Positions 19,946 through 28,786 of a stretch of DNA of 64,000 bases are shown here, piece by piece. Source of the DNA: Bacteroidota bacterium (GTDB lineage: Bacteria; Bacteroidota; Bacteroidia; NS11-12g; UBA955); contig CAUJCT010000042.1 in the NCBI GenBank assembly GCA_963169345.1, positions 1 through 64,000 on the forward strand. The letters are read 5' to 3'. Positions within the stretch are counted from its first letter, which is position 1. Every line of letters begins with the position of its first letter. The position numbers and the translations under genes are program-made. The notes under the pieces were generated by a model that saw only the letters and a program-made list of their open reading frames with translations, had not been told where the DNA came from and ran no database searches.

Positions 19946-20771
19946 CAGTTTCAAAACGCATTAAATTGATAATTTCGGTATAGGGCAATTTGGAATAAGC
20001 GTGTGCTTTGATTGTATATGTATGACCTCCCTCCTGTCCCTGACTTTGGATATTCATATAGAGTGTATCAGTATTAAAATCCAAAGATGAAATCACATCA
20101 TCCGACATATCATCGTTGTAAAGAGCTGCATATTTCAAACCCGACTGCATGCGCAATGAATCATTCTTGGGGTATTGAAGCAGAGTCGTTCTGCCGGTTT
20201 TATTATACTTCAAGACGATGTAACTAAACTCATCGCACTCTGTCAGTCCCCCTTCATCTGAAGCACCCATCTGTAATGGCTTTATTGGGTAGACAGCCCA
20301 TTCCTCTTTCCTGACATTCTGTATGCGTTTTTCTTTTTCACTTTCTATAACAAATACATCCCGACCAAAAACAACATAAGCCTTTCCACCCAACTCTATT
20401 TTAACGAAATGCGCTTTGAGACATTTATCGTCCTGACCATTCAAATTAAGCATGTTTTTGCTGATACCCACTATATGTACCATTACCAATCCCTCTTCTG
20501 GTTGAAAATGTCCGGTAGCATTCAAGTTGTCCCCATAGAAATCACAGCCATTACCCAGCAAATAGCCATATTTATCAACCATTTCAAACTCATATACATC
20601 TTTTAAATGGACAGAATCTGTCTCTGAGTTTTTAGAACCTTTTGCGGACTCATTACAAGCTTGCATCAATACAAATATCGACAACAATACACATGTGTAT
20701 GCAAGTTGAGGAAAAGTACATTGCTTAAAAAGTGCTTGAATAATCAAATATTGCCTTGTTTCCCTAATCAT
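19929..20771 (-). CDS. Putative lipoprotein of unknown function
   Basis: The N-terminus has a long basic stretch, then a hydrophobic segment ending in the lipobox VLMQAC (Cys about residue 39), which predicts a lipid-anchored exported protein. The remaining 240 residues contain no motif I recognise; CDFYGDN and LTECDEFSYIVLKYN suggest a beta-rich fold with cysteines. It is seven bases from the DUF2200 gene upstream and overlaps the DinB-fold gene downstream, so it is in one operon. Confidence 0.75.
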   Translation of the reverse strand: MIRETRQYLIIQALFKQCTFPQLAYTCVLLSIFVLMQACNESAKGSKNSETDSVHLKDVYEFEMVDKYGYLLGNGCDFYGDNLNATGHFQPEEGLVMVHIVGISKNMLNLNGQDDKCLKAHFVKIELGGKAYVVFGRDVFVIESEKEKRIQNVRKEEWAVYPIKPLQMGASDEGGLTECDEFSYIVLKYNKTGRTTLLQYPKNDSLRMQSGLKYAALYNDDMSDDVISSLDFNTDTLYMNIQSQGQEGGHTYTIKAHAYSKLPYTEIINLMRFETDETCE

Positions 20772-20778
20772 CTCAATT

Positions 20779-21135
20779 CTATCTCTTCACTTTTTCCATT
20801 ACTCTACCCTTTGCCAATTCGTCAACTAATTTGTCTAAATAGCGAATCTTGCGCATCAGTTCATTTTCAATTTCTTCAATTCTGACGCCACAAATAACAC
20901 CTGTAATTTTTTCAGCATTAGGATGTAATCTGGGAGCCTCGTCAAAGAAGGTTCTGAAATCCACTTTGGTGTCAATTTGCTTTTCCAATTGCTTCTGACT
21001 GTATCCCGTCAGCCAGCATATAATCTCATCCAGCTCCGCTCTCGTTCTGCCCTTTCGTTCCATTTTATTGACATAGTGCGGATACACACTGGCAAAAGTC
21101 ATGGAAAATACACGATGTTCGTTACTTTCTTTCAT
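20779..21135 (-). CDS. DUF2200 family protein
   Basis: The 118-residue protein has the family signature [18 protein letters not shown] followed by [19 protein letters not shown] and [23 protein letters not shown]2200 is a small, widespread cytosolic family without a known function. It lies five bases downstream of the VOC gene. Confidence 0.9.
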   Translation of the reverse strand: MKESNEHRVFSMTFASVYPHYVNKMERKGRTRAELDEIICWLTGYSQKQLEKQIDTKVDFRTFFDEAPRLHPNAEKITGVICGVRIEEIENELMRKIRYLDKLVDELAKGRVMEKVKR

Positions 21136-21140
21136 AACAA

Positions 21141-21521
21141 CTACTCATTCACAGGCTCCCACAACTGAATCTTGTTACCTTCAACATCCATTATGTGAAC
21201 GAATTTACCATACTCATAGACAGCAATATCATCCAGAACATTAACCCCTTCGCTTTTGAGGGTGGCAACTAAATCTTCGATATTCTCGACCCTGTAGTTG
21301 ATCATGAAATCTTTCTTGGAAGGTTCGAAATACGTTATTGTATCATCGAAAGGGCTCCATTGAGTTGACCCTTTGACATCAGGCTGATCTAATTCCCTCC
21401 ATTCAAAGTTGGCACCATACTGATTGACATCCATTCCTAAGTGAAATTTGTACCATTCTCTTACCAGATCGGCATTTTTACATTTGAAAAAAATGCCACC
21501 GATACCTGTTACTTTTTTCAT
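21141..21521 (-). CDS. VOC (glyoxalase/bleomycin-resistance) family protein
   Basis: The 126 residues form the two beta-alpha-beta-beta-beta units of the VOC fold: [19 protein letters not shown] at the start and the C-terminal [16 protein letters not shown] with the family's last metal-ligand Glu. It may be a glyoxalase-like lyase or a resistance protein; the substrate is unknown. It is the first gene of a four-gene operon with its own promoter. Confidence 0.88.
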   Translation of the reverse strand: MKKVTGIGGIFFKCKNADLVREWYKFHLGMDVNQYGANFEWRELDQPDVKGSTQWSPFDDTITYFEPSKKDFMINYRVENIEDLVATLKSEGVNVLDDIAVYEYGKFVHIMDVEGNKIQLWEPVNE

Positions 21522-21556
21522 ACGCTTGACTTAAACTATTTTGAATCTGTAAAAGT

Positions 21557-21587
21557 CAAAAGTAATCAATAAAATGTCAAATCCAAA
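21557..21587 (-). promoter_or_regulatory. Promoter for the VOC-DUF2200-lipoprotein-DinB-fold operon
   Basis: On the minus strand TTTG (21584-21587) and TACTTTTG (21557-21564) are 19 bases apart, a full consensus match. Transcription would begin near 21550, about 30 bases upstream of the VOC ATG. Confidence 0.75.
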
Positions 21588-21610
21588 CCCATTTGAAGGG
21601 TTAGATCAAA

Positions 21611-22606
21611 TCAAGGCTTTTTCAGCGACCAGAGAGCACCATTTTTGGTATTCATCTTTACCAGATCCCCTTTCTCTGTCAGCGAATTTAGAAACACTTC
21701 CGCAGCTTTGCGTTCAGTTCCGCTTAAAGTCGCATATTCATTGGCCGTTAGTGTCGGGTATTGAGCAAAAATCGATTGCCAGTCGCGCTTATATTCATGT
21801 TTTTTTGCAGCCGGCAACAACTTTAACAAGGCTGTTTCATAGACAGAATAAGGCTTAGAACCATATACTTTTTCCGTATTGCCATTGCTATCCAGAAAGA
21901 ACATGGTAGGAAATCCTCTGACACCCATAGTACGCCCCAGATTTAAGTCTTCCTGAAACAAGGATTTTGCCTGACCTTCATAGTCAGTTTTCAGTTTTAA
22001 CACATCCAGATTAGCCAATTTAGCCGCCTGTTCAAGATGCTCCCATTTAGTAATGTTTTTCTTTTGCAGAAACACCATCTCACGTATCGTTCTCATAAAA
22101 ACAATGGCTTTTTCCTTGCTCTGCATTTGTGCTGCTTTAAAAGCAATTGAAGGTGGATACGACGAATGTAAAGGATCTTCCAACCACACATCTCCATCGA
22201 TGGGCATATCATAATATAGACTTACTTCATCCCAATGACTTGCCACATCCGAAGGCTTACTGATACCTCCGCTGTTATAGCTCCAGTCGGGCAACAAGCC
22301 ACCCATTCTGTATTCCACTTCAATATATTTCCCATATTCCAGTTTCAATTTCCTCAACTGAGGTTCAATACCCCAGCACGATGAACAAATAGGGTCAGTG
22401 AAGTAAATAATTTTTACCGGTTTTGTTATTGAAGCGTATGAATCATTTGCTAAGGAATCTTGCTGACTAAAGGGCAGTTCGCATACACCCGAATCCGGGT
22501 CGCACAATAAAGGATTTTGTTCTTGCATAGATGATGGAATTGGAGATTTACAACTAATGAATTGAGCTGAGATTATAGTCAATATCAATACTTGAATGAA
22601 TTTCAT
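21611..22606 (-). CDS. DsbA-family (FrnE/SpxH-like) thioredoxin-fold lipoprotein
   Basis: The 331-residue protein has a lipobox (FISC near residue 19). A DsbA-type domain follows, with the CXXC redox pair in FTDPICSSCWGIEPQL near residue 75, the GGLLPDWS element, and the cis-Pro loop GVRGFPTMFFLDSNG near residue 230. The CSSCW/GG/GVRGFPT set is the FrnE/SpxH pattern. A C-terminal tail of about 60 residues (LTANEYATLSGTERKAAEVF) looks like a winged-helix-like add-on. It is divergent from an HxlR regulator, which likely controls it. Confidence 0.87.
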   Translation of the reverse strand: MKFIQVLILTIISAQFISCKSPIPSSMQEQNPLLCDPDSGVCELPFSQQDSLANDSYASITKPVKIIYFTDPICSSCWGIEPQLRKLKLEYGKYIEVEYRMGGLLPDWSYNSGGISKPSDVASHWDEVSLYYDMPIDGDVWLEDPLHSSYPPSIAFKAAQMQSKEKAIVFMRTIREMVFLQKKNITKWEHLEQAAKLANLDVLKLKTDYEGQAKSLFQEDLNLGRTMGVRGFPTMFFLDSNGNTEKVYGSKPYSVYETALLKLLPAAKKHEYKRDWQSIFAQYPTLTANEYATLSGTERKAAEVFLNSLTEKGDLVKMNTKNGALWSLKKP

Positions 22607-22667
22607 TTATTTAATATAGGATAATATGAATGGATGCAATCGTTTTAAACACATGCTACAAATAAAC

Positions 22668-22687
22668 AACTTAATCTAGTTTAAGTT
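22668..22687. promoter_or_regulatory. Inverted repeat between dsbA-like and hxlR genes (candidate operator)
   Basis: AACTTAA and TTAAGTT are perfect inverted arms, separated by six bases, in the divergent promoter region 61 bases from the dsbA-like start. HxlR-type regulators bind such palindromes. The assignment to this regulator is inference. Confidence 0.5.
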
Positions 22688-22706
22688 TAAATTCTAACAG
22701 CATCTT

Positions 22707-22714
22707 TATCTTTG
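22707..22714 (+). promoter_or_regulatory. -7 element for the HxlR gene
   Basis: TATCTTTG fits TAnnTTTG and lies 48 bases upstream of the hxlR ATG. The -33 position is poor (TTTA) and overlaps the edge of the inverted repeat, as expected for a regulated promoter. Confidence 0.5.
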
Positions 22715-22761
22715 TGCAAAATTGGTGACAATAAATTTCTCAAACAATTAGTCAGAAAAAT

Positions 22762-23073
22762 ATGACTACACAAAAAGATTCAAATACAGATGAAACCTGT
22801 CCGGCGCAAGCACTTTTAAAGACCTTAGCCGGGAAATGGAAACCTGAAATTTTCAGATTGGCCTTAAACGGACCTGTTCGCTTTAACACTTTACTCAGAC
22901 AGATTGAAGGTAGCAATAAACAGTCATTGGCAGTAGCTTTGAAAGAATTGGAAGCCTCCAAATTACTGAACAAAGAAATTGTAAATGAAAAACCTTTACA
23001 TATTGAATATACCTTGAGTGCCACCGGTCAATCTTTGATTCCAATTTTCAGGCAACTCGAAACATTGCAATAA
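22762..23073 (+). CDS. HxlR-family transcriptional regulator
   Basis: The 103-residue winged-helix protein has the family layout: CPAQALLKTLAGKWKPEIF at the N-terminus, then RFNTLLRQIEGSNKQSLAVALKELEASKLL and the wing VNEKPLHIEYTLSATGQSLIPIF. A single Cys sits at the typical redox-sensing position before the first helix. Thiol-sensing HxlR members respond to aldehydes or disulfide stress. The gene is divergent from a DsbA-like thiol oxidoreductase, which suggests redox control. Confidence 0.92.
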   Translation: MTTQKDSNTDETCPAQALLKTLAGKWKPEIFRLALNGPVRFNTLLRQIEGSNKQSLAVALKELEASKLLNKEIVNEKPLHIEYTLSATGQSLIPIFRQLETLQ

Positions 23074-23075
23074 AA

Positions 23076-24113
23076 TTACTCAGGACCTCTGATAAATTTA
23101 TTAAAAATCAGCACACCATCTATTACATCATAGAACGTACAATCAATACGCTCCGAAAATCTGAAAGCATTTACGCATATAGAGCAGCTCGTCCAAACCA
23201 AATGACCATTTCTCAATTCATAAACATCTGTCTGAGTGGTCAATTCATCTGTTCTATAACTTATATAACCAATGCCCGTATTCAAGGCTCTATTGTATTG
23301 CATATTCAAGCAGCTCATTAAGCTATCTTTTTCAAAATATTTAGTACTTGCATTGAAAATGTAATAGTCCCATTTATTCTGATCAGAATCCACCAGAAGT
23401 CTGTAATCCATTAAGCTATCCAGGTTAAAATCTCTATATTCTACTTTCCCGGGTATTTTAGGCAGAACAGGAGCTGGGTTTTCCGCCTTCAGTCTGGGCA
23501 AATTGCTCTTATTTTCTGACCCTTCCAGAAAAGATAAATAATGTGAATACTTCATCATTTTGCCGCTTGAATCCTGCAACATCCAATCGACCGGCGTTAC
23601 ATCATATACTATCTGTTCGACACCAATGGTTCTAGTAGGTGAAACTTTTAAATCCCACTCATACAATTTGCGATCGAGTACTATAAGCTTAAACTTCCCT
23701 TTCTTAAATGGCACATGCAAGAAACTCACATCAAATAAATTCACAATATCCACCACCATACTATCCTTTTTATTTTTCACTATGAGTAATCGATGATATT
23801 TGGCATATAAGCTTTTATGAAAATATTGACTCCTTGAGAAATTTGCAAAGCCAGAAAGTTGATCTGAGATATCTGAAATTTGATAATGTCCACATTTGAC
23901 AGTAAAAAGTGGCTTTATTTTCCTGAGATTGAATTTTTCTTCAAAATGTATCACTTGACCCTGATCTGTGATTTGAAGATAGAGCTTTTGATGTCCGGTG
24001 GGCTGTGCTGAAAGTTGTTGAAACATTGACAAAACAAGCAACAGAAGCATCTGCTTATAATGAACGAAAATTGAAGGCAAGAAAAATCGCATCCGGCTAA
24101 ATAGGAATTTCAT
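23076..24113 (-). CDS. Secreted protein of unknown function
   Basis: The 345-residue frame has a hydrophobic export segment at about residues 22-37 (MLLLLVLSMFQQLSAQ); translation may start at the internal ATG at 24050 rather than 24113. The C-terminal part has DFNLDSLMDYRLLVDSDQNK, resembling the calcium-loop/FG-GAP-like module of XAC2610-type proteins, then a stretch of ordinary beta motifs and a CSIC pair. The role is unknown. It ends two bases from the convergent hxlR stop. Confidence 0.7.
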   Translation of the reverse strand: MKFLFSRMRFFLPSIFVHYKQMLLLLVLSMFQQLSAQPTGHQKLYLQITDQGQVIHFEEKFNLRKIKPLFTVKCGHYQISDISDQLSGFANFSRSQYFHKSLYAKYHRLLIVKNKKDSMVVDIVNLFDVSFLHVPFKKGKFKLIVLDRKLYEWDLKVSPTRTIGVEQIVYDVTPVDWMLQDSSGKMMKYSHYLSFLEGSENKSNLPRLKAENPAPVLPKIPGKVEYRDFNLDSLMDYRLLVDSDQNKWDYYIFNASTKYFEKDSLMSCLNMQYNRALNTGIGYISYRTDELTTQTDVYELRNGHLVWTSCSICVNAFRFSERIDCTFYDVIDGVLIFNKFIRGPE

Positions 24114-24158
24114 TTTAGCTTCATACCTTTTGACGCAAAATTGTAAATGAAGTAAACA

Positions 24159-24581
24159 TCACTTTTTCAACCCAAAGCCTTTAGGAGCCTTCAATGGGCC
24201 GAAGTCGTACATATTGATGTAAATGGAAAATGTGTCCGTTGCACCTTCCCACGTCACTTTATACAAATCCAGCAAACCTGACCCCATGTAACCATTTCTT
24301 GTTTTGAAAACACAGCAACTGCCTTTGCGGTAATAGCTCACTTCTTCTCCATTAGGACCGGTTAGTGCATTTAGGAAGCGTCTTTCGTTTAAAGGACCTT
24401 CGTTCTTTTTCACACCACCAACTTTAACTGGATTGCTGACAGTATACCCATAAGTTGGATCTGTCGATATTTCAGTCAGAATGTAAGTACTGCTGTTGCG
24501 CATCTTTGGCTTGACATAACCTTTGGAAGATGAACATGAAATGGCCCAGAAAGCCAAAAAAATCAAACTTAATTTCCTCAT
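24159..24581 (-). CDS. Conserved Bacteroidota lipoprotein
   Basis: The 140 residues start with a lipoprotein signal (AISCSSS, Cys at residue 16). The rest follows a pattern I know from many Bacteroidota lipoproteins sometimes mislabelled as 2-dehydro-3-deoxyphosphooctonate aldolase: YILTEISTDPTYGYTVSNPVKVGG, NERRFLNALTGPNGEEVSY, GSCCVFKT, LLDLYKVTWEG and IYINMYD. The family has no established enzyme activity and lacks an aldolase fold signature. It may be an outer-membrane accessory protein. Confidence 0.8.
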   Translation of the reverse strand: MRKLSLIFLAFWAISCSSSKGYVKPKMRNSSTYILTEISTDPTYGYTVSNPVKVGGVKKNEGPLNERRFLNALTGPNGEEVSYYRKGSCCVFKTRNGYMGSGLLDLYKVTWEGATDTFSIYINMYDFGPLKAPKGFGLKK

Positions 24582-24680
24582 AATTTGTTTTTAATTAAAC
24601 TCAAATATAGGAATTAATTTTATTTGAATCCAAACCGGAAAATGAATTCTAAAATCGTTGTTTGAAACAGCACCTATTTA

Positions 24681-25208
24681 TCAAATTTCCTGCAAAACTT
24701 TCATGGCTCTTTTTTCAAAGTCCCTTGAATATTTCCCCAACTGAGATTCTACACTTAATCTGAATTCAGTTTGCAAATCCGGATATTTAATACAAAGCTC
24801 TTTTAAAACCAAGAGGACTCTTGATTTCATAGTCACATTCACCTCAGATGATATCAACCAGCGAAACAAATAATCGATTGCATCAGCTTCCATTTCCTGA
24901 GGCACTCCTACCCAATACCAATACGATGCAAAAGACAACAAATACTCAGGTGCGTGCTGTTTCATGTACATCCACATCACCGGCAAAGCTTCTTTAAGAT
25001 ATGATTTGTTTTCAATACCTACATCGCTTAACATCCAAAGGAATCGGGTTACAATTCGCTTGTCATAGCTTAAAATTTCAAGTAATGAATCTGGTTTAAT
25101 ATCCGATTCAATTATCCATTTGGCTAGGCGTACTCTGTCAGTGCCATTGCTATTGGGCAACTGCTCTGTTAATACACGGGCAAATTCCTGAGCTTTTATA
25201 TTTTCCAA
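24681..25208 (-). CDS. Alpha-helical (HEAT-like) protein of unknown function
   Basis: The 175 residues are nearly all helix, with repeated leucine/alanine helices of the HEAT type (RVRLAKWIIESDIKPDSLLEIL, KSRVLLVLKELCIKYPDL). There are no catalytic motifs or export signals. It is the last gene of a five-gene operon of unknown proteins (26776 down to 24681). Confidence 0.65.
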   Translation of the reverse strand: MENIKAQEFARVLTEQLPNSNGTDRVRLAKWIIESDIKPDSLLEILSYDKRIVTRFLWMLSDVGIENKSYLKEALPVMWMYMKQHAPEYLLSFASYWYWVGVPQEMEADAIDYLFRWLISSEVNVTMKSRVLLVLKELCIKYPDLQTEFRLSVESQLGKYSRDFEKRAMKVLQEI

Positions 25209-25221
25209 CTCATTTTATCAT

Positions 25222-25662
25222 TTATTTCCAAATCAGGGTTAAGCTTTCCCCTATCGGCAAATGTTCCCACTTTTGCATGATGTTTTCAATCTCATTGAGA
25301 CAATATTCCAAATCAGGTTCAGACACTTCAAAATTCAAATGTGCAATGTATTCATCAAAATTCTTTTTATCAAAATGTCCCATATACACAGATTGAATGG
25401 GACCAACTATCTGTTCAATAAAGCGCAATTCAGAAGTTTGAGGATTGTCCTTTCCAAACAAAGCACTGAATGCAAATCCATCCGCAAGCATACCCCAGAA
25501 ACCTTTATGATAACACAATCGTTTTTCGATAACAAAATGACAAACATCGTGTAGAAAATAAGTCTTTGTATCCAGCTCTATTTCTTCACCTGATCCATCT
25601 TCACGTTCTACCAGATACTTGAATTTAAAAGGTGATAATTTAATTGCTTGTATTGTCAGCAC
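25222..25662 (-). CDS. Conserved hypothetical cytosolic protein
   Basis: The 146-residue protein has FLHDVCHFVIEKRLCYHKGFWGMLADG near residue 37, with His and Glu residues spaced like a metal-binding helix (HDVCHFVIE), which could be coincidence. I do not recognise a named family. It lies 13 bases upstream of the helical gene and 15 bases downstream of the two-TM gene. Confidence 0.65.
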   Translation of the reverse strand: MLTIQAIKLSPFKFKYLVEREDGSGEEIELDTKTYFLHDVCHFVIEKRLCYHKGFWGMLADGFAFSALFGKDNPQTSELRFIEQIVGPIQSVYMGHFDKKNFDEYIAHLNFEVSEPDLEYCLNEIENIMQKWEHLPIGESLTLIWK

Positions 25663-25677
25663 TCTAAAAATTTATAC

Positions 25678-25932
25678 TTAAAAACTTAAGACGCTAAATG
25701 TTGTCAAGGTAGAAATACAAATACTGACTATGGCGATTATCTTAAGTAATTTTCCAATCAATTCTAACCAAAAGATGGTTTTGTAATAGTTGTCTTCGCT
25801 ATCTTTTTCAGAATTCAATCCCAGATAATTTCTTAACTGCCTGGCATCACTTAGAATTTTCCCTACATAAAATAAAACTACATCGTACAAAACTGATTGT
25901 ACCAGGGCTACTATTGCGGTTATCTCTATCAT
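25678..25932 (-). CDS. Small membrane protein with two spans
   Basis: The 84 residues have an N-terminal hydrophobic helix (about 4-26), a short charged loop (LNSEKDSEDNYYK) and a C-terminal span (about 57-80). It overlaps the upstream gene by four bases (ATGA-type). Function unknown. Confidence 0.65.
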   Translation of the reverse strand: MIEITAIVALVQSVLYDVVLFYVGKILSDARQLRNYLGLNSEKDSEDNYYKTIFWLELIGKLLKIIAIVSICISTLTTFSVLSF

Positions 25933-26381
25933 ATTTCCAAAGATTTAATTATTTCATTAATTGCTTTTTCTCTCATCTCCTTTTTAATTTCAGATGAACT
26001 TTTTTTCCCAAAAACTCTATACTTTTCAAACACTTCGAGATGACCATTTAAAATTCCATTTCCTGAACTTAAAGTACAAATATAGGTTGTTCTATATAAT
26101 TTCAATTGCCCTATAACAGACATGTAAGATTTTGATTTAACATAGACTTCAATTAAATATCCGCCGTTATTTTGAGTATGAATATGTTGATAGTCTTCAT
26201 TTTCAAAATTGATAACCACTTTAAAATCCGATGGTAAATCTCCTCTGTAATTAAAACTTTTTGAAGTTTCTGTTTTGTAATTACTACTCCAAACACTCGG
26301 AAGTTTTTCTATTAATGAATTTACAAACCACATGACATAGGCCAGGAACAAGACAAAAAGTATTTTATGTCCATTCTTCAT
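25929..26381 (-). CDS. Membrane-anchored protein of unknown function
   Basis: The 150 residues start with one N-terminal span (KILFVLFLAYVMWFV) and continue as a soluble, presumably extracytoplasmic, beta-rich domain. The C-terminus is highly charged (EIKKEMREKAINEIIKSL). It overlaps both neighbours by four bases. No family recognised. Confidence 0.65.
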   Translation of the reverse strand: MKNGHKILFVLFLAYVMWFVNSLIEKLPSVWSSNYKTETSKSFNYRGDLPSDFKVVINFENEDYQHIHTQNNGGYLIEVYVKSKSYMSVIGQLKLYRTTYICTLSSGNGILNGHLEVFEKYRVFGKKSSSEIKKEMREKAINEIIKSLEI

Positions 26382-26776
26382 ACCTTAAATGTTCTTAGTC
26401 GATTGCCTAATAATAAAAGCAGTAAAGCAAATGTCAGCATCAAAACATGCAGCCAGTTGACATCCTTCACCATCCACATTTGAATGAGTATCCAGCCTCC
26501 TAACAATACCCCTTCTGCCAAAATCAAATATGGATATCTGGCTTTCTTTTTCATGGTAGCATAAGCCGAATACAAACTAAACAAACCAATTAACACAAGC
26601 AGTGTTAAACCGGGTATTAAATAGTTGCTAAATGGTGAATATTTAATATACTCAGTACTCAAACCTATCAATGCGCCTATTGTATCCATTAAGAATAAAA
26701 CACCGGCTACACTTGCATTCAAGCCAACAAAGATTAATATTGAAACTGCTAGTATCCTTAGTAATTTATCGCTCAT
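26378..26776 (-). CDS. Four-span membrane protein of unknown function
   Basis: The 132 residues form four hydrophobic helices (about 7-30, 50-68, 82-100, 107-126) with short basic turns. It is the first gene of the operon of unknowns and overlaps the next gene by four bases. The gap 26777-26906 shows no clear consensus promoter. Confidence 0.65.
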   Translation of the reverse strand: MSDKLLRILAVSILIFVGLNASVAGVLFLMDTIGALIGLSTEYIKYSPFSNYLIPGLTLLVLIGLFSLYSAYATMKKKARYPYLILAEGVLLGGWILIQMWMVKDVNWLHVLMLTFALLLLLLGNRLRTFKV

Positions 26777-26906
26777 TTTAAAATGACTTATTTTTTAGAT
26801 ACAACATAAGGAAATCTCCCTTCCTGTTCTCAAAAATAAGAAAACTCATCGAATATTCGACCATTTATTACATCAAAGAATTACAAGCTTCTATTGAACT
26901 CTAAAA

Positions 26907-28607
26907 TTATTCAATCACAAGTATTTTATTTTGCAGCGTCTGCTTGCCAATATTCATCTGCAACAAATAACATCCTTTTTCCAAAAAGCTCAGATCAACA
27001 TTGTGAATACCTGCTTCCAAATTGAACGTTCGTATGTGTTTGCCTTGCATGTCATAAACAGATACAACTGCAGACTCTGTTGATTCAATCTGAAACACAC
27101 CAGAATTAGGGTTAGGATAAATCTGAATACCATTGTCCGATATTGTTTGAATGTTATTACCAAAACAATTCGTTACATAATTGTAGCAATAGACGGTATC
27201 GCAATTCTGACAAGTATCTGTAATTTTAACACAGACCTGGTAAGTGGTATCTTTCTGAATAGTGTAAGATAAATAAGGCGAATTCAAATTTTGAACAACA
27301 CCATTCACCTTCCATTCGTATTTAGAGCAACCTGAAAAATTACCTACAAGATAGGCATTAAAAGAACTTCTATTGTTGTATCCCTTGCATGAATCGTAAA
27401 TCTCCAGCTTCAAATTTCTTTGCTTCCACAAACATCCGTCTATACAATCTACTTCTACATGGGTACAATAGCTTGTATCGCAATTGTTAACCGTATCGAC
27501 TACCTTGACACAAACGATATAATTTCTATTGATATAAACTGGGAATTTCTGAACTGAACTCCTGGTACCGATTGACTCTCCGTTCAAAGACCAGTAACAT
27601 TTGTACTTTCCGGAAAACATCCCGTTGAAACTAACTCCGGCTTCTATAAAATTGACATCCCCTCTACAGCTGTCTTTGGTGTAAAGATTGCCGTTTCTGG
27701 ATTTCCAGTTGCAAATTCCTGCACAATTGATAATACGAGATAAACAATAAGTGGTATCACAACTGTTGCATGTATCTTTTACTTTAACACAAACTGTATT
27801 AAACCCATTCTTTGTAATTGGATGTGACAACTTATTACTTGTTCCAGCAACTGTTATGTTGTTAATTGCCCATTCATACGTATAACAGGAATCCTTTTGA
27901 AAAGAAATGCGAGCATTCAAGGATTTATTTGTACTCGAACATGAATCCCATACATTATATTGAGGGTTTCTCGACTTCCAGTTGCAACCCGGAAAACAAG
28001 TGACATTCACATTTCTGCAAAAAACAGTATCACAATTGTTGCAGGTATCCGTTACTTTAACACAAATTGCATAAGTCCCGTTCTTTGTCACTGTATGAGT
28101 TAAACTGGCCTGACTGCCATTGACAACAATATTATTGATGTACCATTGGTATTTATAACAGCCAGCATTAGGGAACCAAATATAAGCATTAACAGACTTG
28201 CGGTTATTGACTCCGTAACACGAATCATACGTTGCATACTGTGCATTTTTAGAGCTCCAGCTGCAAGTTGAAATACAATCTACCACAATTGTCTTGCAAT
28301 ATACAGTATCGCAGTTATTAATCGTATCAATAGCTTTGACACATACCGAATAAATTCCATTTTGAGTTACAGTGAGCATTTGAACCGGCCCTGAATTTCC
28401 AACCTTTACATTATTAAGTTTCCATTCGCACTTGTATTTCCCTGAAAACATCCCATTGAAACTAATGCCGGTTTCGATAAAGTAAACAGTACCCCAACAA
28501 CTGTCCTTAGTGTATAAATTGCCATTACGGGCTTTCCAGTTACAATTGGCCAGCAAACTGCCTGCACACATATAGGCCAGTAAACTTAATGTTAATTTTA
28601 TTCTCAT
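26907..28607 (-). CDS. Cys-rich five-repeat secreted protein with T9SS sorting domain
   Basis: The start is set at ATG 28607 (MRIKLTLSLLAYMCAGSLLA signal peptide); the longer frame has 22 residues before it. Five tandem modules of about 95 residues follow, each with the skeleton C-x-W-(20 residues with YxxDSC)-W-x-(I/L)-N-x-(N)-x-C-V-K-(V/I)-x-D-T-x-x-x-C-D-T-x-Y-C-x-C. Modules 1 and 4 are closest to each other (both RNGNLYTKDSC and FNGMFSGKYKC), suggesting block duplication. The C-terminus is a T9SS sorting domain (IQIYPNPNSGVFQIES). This is a surface-exposed, disulfide-rich protein, perhaps an adhesin. No exact domain match recalled. Confidence 0.88.
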   Translation of the reverse strand: MRIKLTLSLLAYMCAGSLLANCNWKARNGNLYTKDSCWGTVYFIETGISFNGMFSGKYKCEWKLNNVKVGNSGPVQMLTVTQNGIYSVCVKAIDTINNCDTVYCKTIVVDCISTCSWSSKNAQYATYDSCYGVNNRKSVNAYIWFPNAGCYKYQWYINNIVVNGSQASLTHTVTKNGTYAICVKVTDTCNNCDTVFCRNVNVTCFPGCNWKSRNPQYNVWDSCSSTNKSLNARISFQKDSCYTYEWAINNITVAGTSNKLSHPITKNGFNTVCVKVKDTCNSCDTTYCLSRIINCAGICNWKSRNGNLYTKDSCRGDVNFIEAGVSFNGMFSGKYKCYWSLNGESIGTRSSVQKFPVYINRNYIVCVKVVDTVNNCDTSYCTHVEVDCIDGCLWKQRNLKLEIYDSCKGYNNRSSFNAYLVGNFSGCSKYEWKVNGVVQNLNSPYLSYTIQKDTTYQVCVKITDTCQNCDTVYCYNYVTNCFGNNIQTISDNGIQIYPNPNSGVFQIESTESAVVSVYDMQGKHIRTFNLEAGIHNVDLSFLEKGCYLLQMNIGKQTLQNKILVIE

Positions 28608-28786
28608 AAACTGATGTCCTAATCTTAAGACGAAGATACTTGAAAAAATGTGACATTGTAGCAAAGATTTCACAAACGTATACTATTACTACTTTATCGT
28701 ACAAATACCAAATAGTTTAAACACTAAAAAACCTTAAGTTGAAGCAAAATACTGGTATAAAGATCAACTTACAATTAAGTTGAATA

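Noticed and set aside
21574..21858. 94-codon plus-strand frame opposite the DsbA-like gene
   Set aside because: It runs antisense to a well-supported gene, has no family features and its start overlaps the minus-strand promoter of the VOC operon.
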